In this document: positions 30,901-35,651 of the stretch, one piece after another | Position numbering within the stretch: the first letter of the stretch is position 1 | How the letters are laid out: every line of letters begins with the position of its first letter | Assembly (NCBI GenBank): GCA_025362315.1 | Contig: JANYGP010000092.1 | Location: forward strand, 1-39,123 | Direction of reading: 5' to 3' | Source of the DNA: Polaromonas sp. | GTDB lineage: Bacteria; Pseudomonadota; Gammaproteobacteria; Burkholderiales; Burkholderiaceae_C | DNA length: 39,123 nucleotides | Translations under genes and position numbers: made by a program | The notes under the pieces: generated by a model | What the model saw: the letters and a program-made list of their open reading frames with translations, nothing else | What the model was told of the DNA's origin: nothing | Database searches by the model: none

Positions 30901-31927
30901 CAACCGTAGACGGTGCAACGCGGTTGCTGTTGAATGCCACCGCTACATACGGCGCGTAGCCAATGTCAGTACCCGAGTTGGTAAACGTCACCGAGCCAGG
31001 CTGGTTGCTCGCGCCAATCAAAGTATTGGCAGGCAAGGTTAATGAGGTGCTAGGGCCAGCTGCCAACAGGTCGGTGTAACTTTCAAGCGCGCGCTGCGAA
31101 AACGCAAAGCGCGAATCACGCAGGCCGACGTTAAATTCAAGCACCCAGTTGCCGCCTTTGCCGGCCGCGCCGGTATCGTCAACTGACGCTGAAATGTCAG
31201 CCTGGGTCAAGTCGGCCAGCTTTTGCACAAAGCTTTCGCCTTTGGTGCCCTGGGCTACGTCGCAGCCCAAAATTAAAATGTCCGCCCCTGCCGCCATGCC
31301 GGACTGCCAGCCTTGCACTTGTGTGGCAATTGCCGGGTCGTTGAGTGTGGCGCTGCTGAGCTCTGACGCGCCCAAGCGTAGCCAGCCTGCCTGGCCGTGA
31401 CTGACGATTTGCAGGCTGCTGACGTTGCCAGTTTGGCCCAACAGTTGGCTGATCACGGCGACGCCGTCTTCGTTTTCACCGATCACACGGACTATTGCCG
31501 AGGGGTCGATATCTTTGAGCAGCTCTTGGTAGTTAGCAACCCGGGAGTCAATGACAACTACGGTGTTGCCTTTTTCAACCGGCAGGGTGGGCAACGTGGC
31601 CAGGTCAGCGCCACGCTCACCTCGTTCAGCAGCGCGGGCTTGCTCAGATGCAACGCGCTGGGCTTCCATGTGCTGGGCCTCGGGGTTGTCAAACATGTTT
31701 TCAGCTGCAGCAAAGCCGGCTGCGTCAAACAAAATACGCGCTTCCAGCGCAGCATATTGCTTGCGCGGGCGCATGGAGGCCATGGCTGCCGCCGATGCAG
31801 CGGCTATTTTGGCAACAGCCGGGATGTTTGCCACCAGCTGCTTGCCAGGGCGGGACGGTTTGCGAGGCGAAACGCCAATGCGACCCAGTTGTTCAAATTT
31901 GGATGTCAAAATATTTTTGATTTTCAT
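18911..31927 (-). CDS. Giant multidomain surface protein (LEPR-XLL-like, DUF4347, adhesin-like repeats)
   Basis: This protein has 4338 residues. It has no classical Sec signal. A basic/Ala-rich N-terminus is followed by LEARILFDAA (61-70), a variant of the LEPR-XLL motif seen at the start of very long repetitive surface proteins. DUF4347 spans about 122-287, with VSHG (His177) and LGCDVA (Cys222). DUF11-like conserved repeats (for example IQKAVAGATPN, SGDELTYTLTVQV) occupy about 695-2200. An SdrD_B-like domain (GTIKGVLWDDTN to RNFGYVQ) is at about 2229-2372, and a cadherin-like domain at about 2385-2540. Alternating A and B modules fill 2540-4067. A PPVV tandem linker lies at 4071-4119, and the tail ends KRARARAKC. 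Only three cysteines occur (222, 4293, 4338). No RTX nonapeptides are seen. Adhesin or aggregation function is inferred from architecture. Confidence 0.92.
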   Translation of the reverse strand: MKIKNILTSKFEQLGRIGVSPRKPSRPGKQLVANIPAVAKIAAASAAAMASMRPRKQYAALEARILFDAAGFAAAENMFDNPEAQHMEAQRVASEQARAAERGERGADLATLPTLPVEKGNTVVVIDSRVANYQELLKDIDPSAIVRVIGENEDGVAVISQLLGQTGNVSSLQIVSHGQAGWLRLGASELSSATLNDPAIATQVQGWQSGMAAGADILILGCDVAQGTKGESFVQKLADLTQADISASVDDTGAAGKGGNWVLEFNVGLRDSRFAFSQRALESYTDLLAAGPSTSLTLPANTLIGASNQPGSVTFTNSGTDIGYAPYVAVAFNSNRVAPSTVDPSTNNLEGITYVPGSGVFLGAALPDVAVLTFDGVGNASSPSVIDPATGLPIVFKAVDYGMGVGDTLVIYQLPFGSFTPTNPPAKIDFKYNVGANADSANPVAEGGEGAGGANTNIASKGFFLYGITPQAEGSDPVVIQSAPSTASTNPIWYRTAYINSSREAEQVPGANDKQYFISELEMAPGQSVLSGNGTINLTNPELTTGRYISRLSIPNNINFDPATDVTLNYNPTGTVASPSDPAIAGAQIFVVDAASGAVAGTPGGPVRDAVKGTWSSAGGVALIAIAPANAVYAGGVLGLELNYFVPDTILDPNTGLDILQNFDAKHKGNVKFADGDDPQNAPFTIDPAAVVINYQTIQIQKAVAGATPNVLDPANPSGVRSGDELTYTLTVQVGDFYGLRNVIITDTLADGIDFKPGSMTITAGNVNGQSLVGTALDPTVYTGTTNDATTGVATVKTQSNESPASIDVSTATPGIQVGGFGKQVLQFDLSSAIVSKTGGNTSITGAQAGDLLGDVFGSASGQGLTTVTITYKATIRDVYRVAQNGNTSNASSGAQLLENDVLKNDVRISGELLKKTGPTAIAPALDAGNAPIINADTSAASISVKDGKLDLELFALNGVLVTDSSIPKDATGRPIVAAGDNVTYRLRYNLTQGDFNDIKLEGFLPDPIFQANDPDLNGTTDATLTAVTVPASFTANSPTANWAQAGAYTLGPTHNQSDVTLASLGTDVVSATTAAAGGNSVAFTINKSSSQTANPGGTANTQTSATTPANNRIDILFTVKASDKPYADNLLLTAQGRETSDRSSNGGVGQASPLPDDAIIQIVRAEPRLVVSHGVIAKVAGQGGNIVGNSFPGTVIDAGVAGQPISGIVSSAGQINGNITNVDAGDVLRMGFAIQNTGGSGAFDVKTAAIDPPPGYKFVSGTDNAAATGNNFQVRTGAGILLTAGTDYIVTTVAGKTVIELVDGVNTAKLAKGRTALGATVTDGSNVIVITYDVVADDGTAAKAIAAKNSTSVVAVESYASKEGGTDYTTTLNATTGGQVRDDALLEIAKPQVDIRWQGDFTDNDPTATDDDSNQGHTTGANLVIGEKGYFDIKVTVPEGQTTALFADINLPPGLAIDSSYNGDIGYDIITTTAGTGSNGIGIAGVNPNNELAADFASSAAPTAAFAGGLTPQTGGTPGGSLGNSGVGGRVSLGTIVTPNDNNTGNNSFIVRVRVTAVNVVTSQQGITLPSNSSAVFTDTDGATGAGPAAVAIVADTTTANDPTITIVEPTVTTVKTAAVVDTNAQVTGDQPGTEADENDEVEFTIRLANTSNVKAWDLTLNDTLPSQFGSFSLVSVQSTASSNTVTTSTGAFVNNAAQTLTIADFSIAGGALTFNPAKTYDLDVGGTITVTVRGKANGSIAGAPVVNNDAVTRWTSLDRTTTNGNVSAGERSGADNVNLTGGAAVDVGGGTSSGTTPNQASQSNGLNNYQTASRAVVPVVPIVPVLSRIGTISDTSPNANNAGGDTKGGSGGVSPTGTPQDMVVGELTRFRMVVKIPAGTIPNFVVKPNLPPGYTYLGDAKVALVSDAPMTSSALGSLGGLTRNDGVDIAGTTQAENLTGDSAIWKPIQNSLATGGTDPRANNGKPTAAINNTGTAAAPSFDLGTLVNQDNDIDSEYVVIEFTAVVSNASANQQDTTLDTVFTVTSGAPGNVNTLTSNITRDKVVEPYIATVDKRVANIQSGTQAATAVVDLSSSFTNTGVTPAYNVLLVDPGMPAGATAPTFTSLTVGTTTYTSITDPALATAGIVITANGSGFNVAIDKLDPNQIVTLKYKDTFPTNQASDTSDAVVTYSSAPTNSAQIFAGTTGGGVGSATGERDGSQGVAPNAIAVTDQGGPLDNYRVSDKGGVGTIKGVLWDDTNSPNGAVDAGANPEKLLSGVTVTLLWAGSDGDFTTTADNVTLTTTTALDGSYSFGVLPGDDTSTSSVNEGRYRISAPATVTRSDLGDNGTTSKTLTPRYDTDGRANTLSLIEVSLPANTAVIDRNFGYVQPNLPPVNSFNGSTNFPIVSAPFTGPTATPITEDAAFAFNAGNNALITIADPDGNQGTGLLTTTVTAADGTLIATAGGGSATVTNSGTGTITIVGSKLEINKALATLVYTPTNNFSGDTTITVVTNDQGQGGNAGGDATLPREAGGTASFDALTDTDVINIRVAPVSDAPILTIGTGGGATTSPDAPGTGAGNTPANTITGSTTGNEDTPIPLGLKATSADPSTPETVTTTIKGAPAGWQFTKADGTVLFTSAGVNDVYNIPASELVGLSIKAPADFNQTATAPATLTVVATSTDGSAPNPAKTTGTLTVTVVPVNDRPVALNDTTDVTVPTIAEDVLAASNAGETVATMFGTRYSDPKDVGQPNGADTLIGIVITQTAANATTEGKWQYSVNNGTSWTDYTSATADTTATFLSTTATGAATNKIRFVPASNFSGAPGKLTVRLVEGDQTAAPGVVADVPNGGATGTPIGNGGINTTPGNSTNISAAVGDNAKFPFGQMSNPLQVATVVTPVSDAPVLTIGAGSPETGNPPNTTGAQSSPGSPATGNSPTGSVTGSVRGVEDTAIPLNIAVVPADTSNPETISNIKITGVPAGWAIKDSGGTDVTALAASTGLTPSQLTGLTITAPSDVNTTGLVSASPAVLTITVTSQDGAAPVATTTGTLRVAVTPVNDAPSFPNTLITALGSISEDPGTTTALNPGVDVTTAFPGYTDPKDAGQTNGADKRVGVLIKGNGASPAQGNWQYFDGANWVDVPRNVSDTNALYLPDGTKIRFNPALNFNGTPGNLNARLVEDDQAGANADLPATTTGSTFGATNVIRPGLDLSAGVGGTSRVSANERDVSIDITKVNDTPAVATPGNTVATALPAGDVPITFTGLTKIVLSDVDEPTSPNAIVVVTIQPTSNGRPFIGGLVGGVVLSGPTSVGVLPTATNQPIILTGTIADINATLETLQYRSAAFFNGPDSFTVTIEDRNNGGIQPGVPGQLTASNIVYINNFPLNDRPVPTGSTPDYATLLPGGTTPGRTIQDMFGVRFSDPRDAPTTNGGDAFASVAIISTPPAAQGVYQYSTNGGTAWTPIAPGTTSANALVLGPTALVRFVAAAGFVGVTTPLQAVLIETDQPNASLPSQGDLLGRLGVPFDNATSAAPTTGFIDLSTLEATESSTTTNGIGRSRFSSLGNPMLVGVAVVQPVNDRPVLTDPAPVVLPSIAEGTSNSPAQSIGSLVSPRFSDPIDAGQIFGADSFKGVFITGSGANPVTEGVWEYSLNGTTFIPVPAATSDASAIYLSPSALVRFKPVDSNYSGAPGQLSVRLVETDQGDVPAGPANGTSIGNSIDALVPGAVVNIAGPVGNPGQFATGRVSEPLRLSIVVTPVSDAPILTLGSGVPEAGNPPGTTGEQSSAGSPAVGNNATGAVTGSVRGLEDTPIPLGIKIAPADTSNPEAITAVTVAGVPPGWVLKQADGTVIPTPNGSATGLTPAQLLGATITAPADVNSAGNVGASPAATLTITVTSKDGAEPPAVTTGTLNIAVTPVNDAPLFPSTDTTVLPPVVNSATPTPVSVSAAFPGFSDPKDVGKINGGDNRVGVLITSNATTPAQGNWQYLDGGVWVDVPRNVSDTNALYLPDGTQIRFNPATGFSGSPGNLAARLVEDDQPGSNADLPANGTGSGFGATNVIRPGINLSAGVGGTSRVSANTRDVGISITSGAVVPPVVPPVVPPVVPPVVPPVVPPVVPPVGPPVSPPVSPPVAPPVTPPTASFPPVPTLLAPAAPDRLGNPADVNSSPGLVQPPVAVVAPVASALSSPVNALPAFFAPVGVAVQQAQGLASGFGLGENPLSSSAFSTAELAPVGLAVRQSQAMSAAQEAAGNRLFASNLGHSGLQPNWLMPEGIPGLDVFASPLPELQAAVPQRLEVPPPRALTAEELRQIECAKPRVVAKPRPAGFVPRTMPKFEPGSEASKRFSDQLKRARARAKC
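19572..19715 (-). repeat. Twelve-base tandem repeat encoding a Pro-Pro-Val-Val linker
   Basis: Twelve consecutive 12-base units (plus-strand consensus GGTGGCACTACC) encode VVPP/VSPP/VAPP repeats at residues about 4071-4119 of the giant protein. The units nearest 19715 are nearly identical; those towards 19572 are diverged (VGPP, VSPP, VAPP, VTPP). Unit number can change by slippage without shifting the frame. Confidence 0.92.
19737..24307 (-). repeat. Alternating A/B Ig-like module array in the giant gene
   Basis: Two module types recur in the protein. A modules (about 150-165 residues) start ILTIGSG and contain EDTPIPLGI, GVPAGW and TTGTLNIAVTPVNDAP. B modules (about 165-195 residues) contain FSDPKDVGQxxGAD, WQYSxNxGxxW, SDTNALYL, IRFxPAxNFxGxPGxL and RLVExDQ. 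The order from the N-terminal side is A1 (24307), B1 (about 23870), A2 (23271), B2 (about 22795), a different module (about 22240-21810), B3 (about 21810), B4 (about 21230), A3 (20700), B5 (about 20210). A2-B2 and A3-B5 are close copies. Confidence 0.8.
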
Positions 31928-32391
31928 TTATCAACTTTCGCAGGGGCAGGAATGGGTGCCGAATTAAAGTGACACGTGCAAAACGCTCGCTTTGTGCATC
32001 TTTTTGCGAACGCGACAAGAACGTAATGCGTCAAACTGAATGTTTATAAACTTTCGACATACGTACACTATCGAATTAAATTTTTTCCGGAACCGAGCAG
32101 ACTTTAAACTAGAAAATCGATTAAATCCAAGTATCCTGCAAAATTTTGGCGTTTTGAATTACAAATCCGTTAACAAAATTGCAAGTTAGTGGCACGAATG
32201 CCTTTGCCTTTGCAAGCTTGCTGTCAATTCAATCTCTATAAATCGATGCTGAAAATTTTTATAGTACTTAATATTTAAAATAATTTTTTGCATCACAGGA
32301 TGTGATGTTGGGAGCTGCCAGACAATGGCAACGAGGGTTTCGCAGAGTGTGCGTACACTAACAACACCCAATTTTTAACAAGAAAGCCAGT
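31928..32391. promoter_or_regulatory. AT-rich divergent intergenic region
   Basis: This 464-base region separates the giant gene (minus) from the GST gene (plus). It is clearly more AT-rich than its neighbours. It holds the 10-base palindrome GTTTATAAAC near 32042-32051, a perfect inverted repeat CATCACA-GGA-TGTGATG at 32291-32307, and two copies of CGTACACT (near 32061 and 32351), the second within AGTGT-GCGT-ACACT. I could not fix convincing -35/-10 pairs on either strand. It must contain the promoter of the giant gene, and the palindromes are candidate regulator sites. Confidence 0.6.
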
Positions 32392-33000
32392 ATGAAACTC
32401 TATTATTCCCCCGGCGCCTGCTCGCTGTCTGTCCACATGGCATTGCACGAAGCCGGCATGGCTTTTACCGCCGTCAAGGCACCGACCAAAACGCATTTAC
32501 TCGAAGACGGTACTGACTACTACAGCATCAACCCGCTGGGCTACGTACCGCTGCTGGAGCTGGACGACGGCACCCGGCTGACAGAAGCCCCGGCGTTGCT
32601 GCAGTACATTGCCGACCAGTCGTCTGAAAAGCACCTGGCACCGACCAATGGCACCACAGCGCGGGCCAAGATGAACGGCTGGCTGGCTTTTGTCAGCAGT
32701 GAGCTGCACAAGGGCTTTGCACCCCTGTTCAACCCGGCCACCCCTGCAGACTACAAACCCATGGTGACTGAAAAGTTGCTCAGCCGCCTGAAATGGGTGG
32801 ACGAGCAGCTCGCAGGCAAGCAGTACCTGATGGGCGACACTTTCAGTGTGGCTGACGTTTACCTGTTCACCGTGACCAACTGGGCGCCCCTGGTAAAAGT
32901 TGATATTTCAGGCTTTGCCAACATTGCCGCTTTCCGCGCCCACATGGCCCAGCGGCCTGCAGTGCAGGCAGCGATGCGGCATGAAGGCTTGATCAAGTAG
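32392..33000 (+). CDS. Glutathione S-transferase, beta class
   Basis: This is a 202-residue cytosolic glutathione S-transferase. The N-terminal thioredoxin-like domain (1-80) has MKLYYSPGACSLSVHMAL with Cys10, the conserved cysteine of bacterial beta-class enzymes, and the glutathione-contacting NPLGYVPLLELDDG and TEAPALLQYIAD segments. The helical C-terminal domain contains the capping-box region GDTFSVADVYLFTV. It probably conjugates or reduces electrophiles. It lies 128 bases before the alkene reductase gene on the same strand, a pairing that suits detoxification of reactive carbonyls, though co-transcription is uncertain because a hairpin lies between them. Confidence 0.93.
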   Translation: MKLYYSPGACSLSVHMALHEAGMAFTAVKAPTKTHLLEDGTDYYSINPLGYVPLLELDDGTRLTEAPALLQYIADQSSEKHLAPTNGTTARAKMNGWLAFVSSELHKGFAPLFNPATPADYKPMVTEKLLSRLKWVDEQLAGKQYLMGDTFSVADVYLFTVTNWAPLVKVDISGFANIAAFRAHMAQRPAVQAAMRHEGLIK

Positions 33001-33022
33001 CCCTTCCAGTTGTTTACTTCAG

Positions 33023-33041
33023 CAGCCTGTTCTACAGGCTG
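33023..33041 (+). terminator. Hairpin between GST and alkene reductase genes
   Basis: CAGCCTGT-TCT-ACAGGCTG forms a perfect eight-base-pair hairpin 22 bases after the GST stop. No T-run follows, so it may be a weak or Rho-assisted terminator or an RNA-stabilising structure. CAGCCTGTT recurs near 33102. Confidence 0.35.
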
Positions 33042-33128
33042 GCGCTGACATGCAGTCGGCCACCTGCCTCGAACAAACCAGAACGTTTTGCGCGAAACTG
33101 ACAGCCTGTTTGTCTCTGAAAGTTGCTG

Positions 33129-34229
33129 ATGCCAACATTGTTTGACTCCGTCACCGCAGGTGACCTGAAACTTGCCAACCGCGTCGTGATGGCGCCGCTG
33201 ACGCGCAACCGCTCGCCTGATGCGATTCCTGGCCCATTTGCTGCTGACTATTACGCCCAGCGTGCCACGGCCGGCCTCATCATCACGGAGGCTACAGCCG
33301 TCACCCAACAGGGCCAGGGTTATTCAGACGTACCTGGCCTGTACGGCACCGAGCAGCTCGATGTGTGGAAGAAAGTCACGCACGATGTGCATGCCGCTGG
33401 CGGCAAGATCGTGGTGCAACTGTGGCATGTTGGCCGCGTGTCGCACTCGTCTTTGCAACCGAACAACGGCGCGCCCGTGGCCCCTTCAGCCATCGCCGCC
33501 AAAACAAAAACAGTGCTCATCAAAAACGGCAAAGCCGAGTTTGTGGACACGTCCGTCCCCCGGGAGCTGCGTGCCCAGGAACTGCCTGAGCTGGTGCACA
33601 GTTTTCAGGCCGCCGCCCGCAATGCTGTCGAAACAGCCCATTTTGATGGTGTGGAAATTCATGCGGCCAACGGCTACCTGCTGGACCAGTTTTTAAAAAC
33701 AGGCGCCAACCACCGCACCGACGATTACGGCGGCTCGATTGAAAACCGTGCGCGACTGCTGCTGGAAGTGACCCGCAGCGTCACAAGCGCCATCGGCGGT
33801 GGCCGCACCGGCATACGGCTGTCACCCGTGACCGAAGCCAACGACATTGACGATGCTGACCCGCAGGTTTTGTTTGACCATGTGCTGCGTGAGCTGGCAA
33901 CGTTGAACCTGGCTTACATCCACATCATTGAGGGCAACACCGGCGGAAAGCGCACGCTGGACAACCGGCCTTTTGACTACGCTGCACTGAAAGCTGCCTA
34001 CCGGCAAGCCGGTGGCAAAGGTGCGTGGATGGTCAACAACGGTTACGACCAGAAGCTGGCCGAAACCGCTGTGCAGGAAGGTGACGACCTGGTGGCTTTT
34101 GGCAGGATGTACATCGGCAATCCCGATCTGGTCGCCCGGCTCAGGCAGAGCGGGCCGTTCAACCAGGACGATAAAACGACCTGGTACGGCGATGGTGCAG
34201 AAGGCAACACGGATTATCCAACGCTATAA
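33129..34229 (+). CDS. Alkene reductase, Old Yellow Enzyme family (NemA-like)
   Basis: This is a 366-residue FMN-dependent ene-reductase that uses NAD(P)H to reduce activated C=C bonds and related electrophiles. The ATG at 33129 is used rather than the TTG six bases earlier. Family features are VVMAPLTRNRS with the flavin-contacting Thr25 region, VVQLWHVGRVSH (about 95-106), the substrate-anion pair His178/Asn181 with Tyr183 as proton donor in EIHAANGYLLDQFL, and the loop THRTDDYGGSIENR-type stretch that follows. The C-terminal FGRMYIGNPDLVARL phosphate-binding region is intact. The stop codon is formed by the first bases of a dispersed repeat. Confidence 0.95.
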   Translation: MPTLFDSVTAGDLKLANRVVMAPLTRNRSPDAIPGPFAADYYAQRATAGLIITEATAVTQQGQGYSDVPGLYGTEQLDVWKKVTHDVHAAGGKIVVQLWHVGRVSHSSLQPNNGAPVAPSAIAAKTKTVLIKNGKAEFVDTSVPRELRAQELPELVHSFQAAARNAVETAHFDGVEIHAANGYLLDQFLKTGANHRTDDYGGSIENRARLLLEVTRSVTSAIGGGRTGIRLSPVTEANDIDDADPQVLFDHVLRELATLNLAYIHIIEGNTGGKRTLDNRPFDYAALKAAYRQAGGKGAWMVNNGYDQKLAETAVQEGDDLVAFGRMYIGNPDLVARLRQSGPFNQDDKTTWYGDGAEGNTDYPTL

Positions 34230-34281
34230 TTTTAGTAGCTGCTCGCGCCCTATTTATGGGCGCTAGAGGCTCAAAATTCTT
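34223..34281 (+). repeat. Dispersed repeat copy with hairpin between convergent genes
   Basis: This is the most complete copy in the window: GCTATAATTTTAGTAGCTGC, then TCGCGCCCTATTTATGGGCG and CTAGAGGCTCAAAATTCTTG. GCGCCC/GGGCGC (34245-34250 and 34258-34263) form a hairpin with a seven-base loop. It fills the gap between the alkene reductase (plus) and the porin (minus), so it could act as a bidirectional terminator. Its GCTATAA contains the reductase stop codon. Confidence 0.8.
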
Positions 34282-34290
34282 GTAAATAGC

Positions 34291-35619
34291 TTAAAACTCA
34301 GTATGCAGCCGCACACTGAACACCCTGACCGGCCCACGGTCAGCGTTATACGCCGGGTTGCGAATGTATTGCGCGCCCAGGCTCAGGGCGCTGCGTTGCA
34401 AAAACGCCAGGCCAACGCTGTAGTAGCCTTCAACAATCGATTCAGGGCGGTAGTTCAGCTGCCCGTCACCGACAAAAAAACCATTGCCGCCAGCTGCCAG
34501 AAACGTCCGATGCGAGCCAGACAAACCGTTTTGCGCATAAGCCAGGCCCAGTGTGTCCTGCGCCCTGCCCCAGCTGTTGCCCTTGGCCTGAACGCCGAAT
34601 GACAGCGAGCGGTCAATTTCGGCAAAGGCGTAGGTTTCAGACGCGCCATCGCTTTTGCCCAGGCGGGCAAACAGCCCGGTGTTGTCTGTCAGGGATTGCT
34701 CCAGGTTGATGCCCCAGCCTTTTTTGCTGCGGAGCTTGCGGATGGGCGCAACGGCTGGATTGCCGCCGTTGGCTGCGGCCAGCGCGTCGTCAAAGCCGCC
34801 CATCACTGCCTGGTTGCGAAACACCAGCAACCTGAGTTTGCCGGGCCTGTTGGCAAGGGCATAGGCTTTTTCCAGCTCCAGCTGATCGCCATAGCGCCTG
34901 GCAATGCCCCGGTCCAGCACCAGCCCGTTGGACTCGCGCGGCATCATGAATCGGCCTGCACGCAACACCCAGTCGTCCGCGTAATACTCGAGCGCGCCGC
35001 CCCACGAATAACCGCGTGAATCGGCTGCAAAGTCATAAGCCCCATGGGTGAGAAAAGACCAGTTCATGAACTGGGTGCGCGGGTCTTTGGCATAGGCATT
35101 GCCATCAAAAATATCAGACACGGCCAGATTGCCGACCGTCGCTACCACGCGGTTTTTGCTGCGCAGCCCGGCCAGCTGGTTGGCGTCTGATGCAACTGCT
35201 TCACGTTCGCTGTCAAGATTGAAAGTTTGGCGCGCAAACAGCCGGGCACGGTACAACAAGGGTTTGCTGCCAGCGGTTTTTTGCAGCTCCGCATTGCTCA
35301 GGCCGCCCAGGCCGGTCAGCCCTGACATGGCCACACCCTGCACCACCTCCGGATTGAAATATAGCTCGGTGTTGCTTGCCAGGCGCAAACCCAGATACGC
35401 CGTGGACGTGAATGAGTAGCTTTTTTCAGGCAGTGGCGACAGGCTGTTGACGCCTGAATATGACGCCCGGAAAGCTGGCTTGGTTTGCCAGATGTAGGTG
35501 GCCTGAAATTTGGCATTGAATGCCTCTTGCTCATCCACAGCCGGGGCGGTGGTTTGTGCGGCTGCAAAGGCAGGCAAAAGCAGAGTGGCGATGCAAAAAT
35601 GATTGAGGCAGTAGCGCAT
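34291..35619 (-). CDS. Outer-membrane porin, OprB-like carbohydrate porin family
   Basis: This is a 442-residue outer-membrane beta-barrel with a cleavable signal (MRYCLNHFCIATLLLPAFAAAQ). The body shows alternating amphipathic strands (SYSFTSTAYLGLRL, TELYFNPEVVQG, ALEYYADDWVLRAGRFM) and ends in Phe (VRLHTEF), as barrels recognised by the Bam complex do. Segments such as GAYDFAADSRGYSWGGALEYY and GLAFLQRSALSLGAQY resemble OprB-type carbohydrate-selective porins, but the substrate cannot be read from the sequence. It starts 32 bases after the histidine-kinase stop on the same strand, so it may be the downstream target or partner of the two-component system. No good ribosome site is visible before the ATG. 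Confidence 0.75.
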   Translation of the reverse strand: MRYCLNHFCIATLLLPAFAAAQTTAPAVDEQEAFNAKFQATYIWQTKPAFRASYSGVNSLSPLPEKSYSFTSTAYLGLRLASNTELYFNPEVVQGVAMSGLTGLGGLSNAELQKTAGSKPLLYRARLFARQTFNLDSEREAVASDANQLAGLRSKNRVVATVGNLAVSDIFDGNAYAKDPRTQFMNWSFLTHGAYDFAADSRGYSWGGALEYYADDWVLRAGRFMMPRESNGLVLDRGIARRYGDQLELEKAYALANRPGKLRLLVFRNQAVMGGFDDALAAANGGNPAVAPIRKLRSKKGWGINLEQSLTDNTGLFARLGKSDGASETYAFAEIDRSLSFGVQAKGNSWGRAQDTLGLAYAQNGLSGSHRTFLAAGGNGFFVGDGQLNYRPESIVEGYYSVGLAFLQRSALSLGAQYIRNPAYNADRGPVRVFSVRLHTEF

Positions 35620-35651
35620 GAAAAAAATTTTACAGTGTGCTCACGACGGTG

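Noticed and set aside
18911..31927. Giant gene as an RTX toxin or classical type I (LapA-like) adhesin
   Set aside because: No GGxGxDxUx nonapeptides, no C-terminal RTX signal and no linked ABC transporter; the LEPR-XLL-like/DUF4347 start is different.
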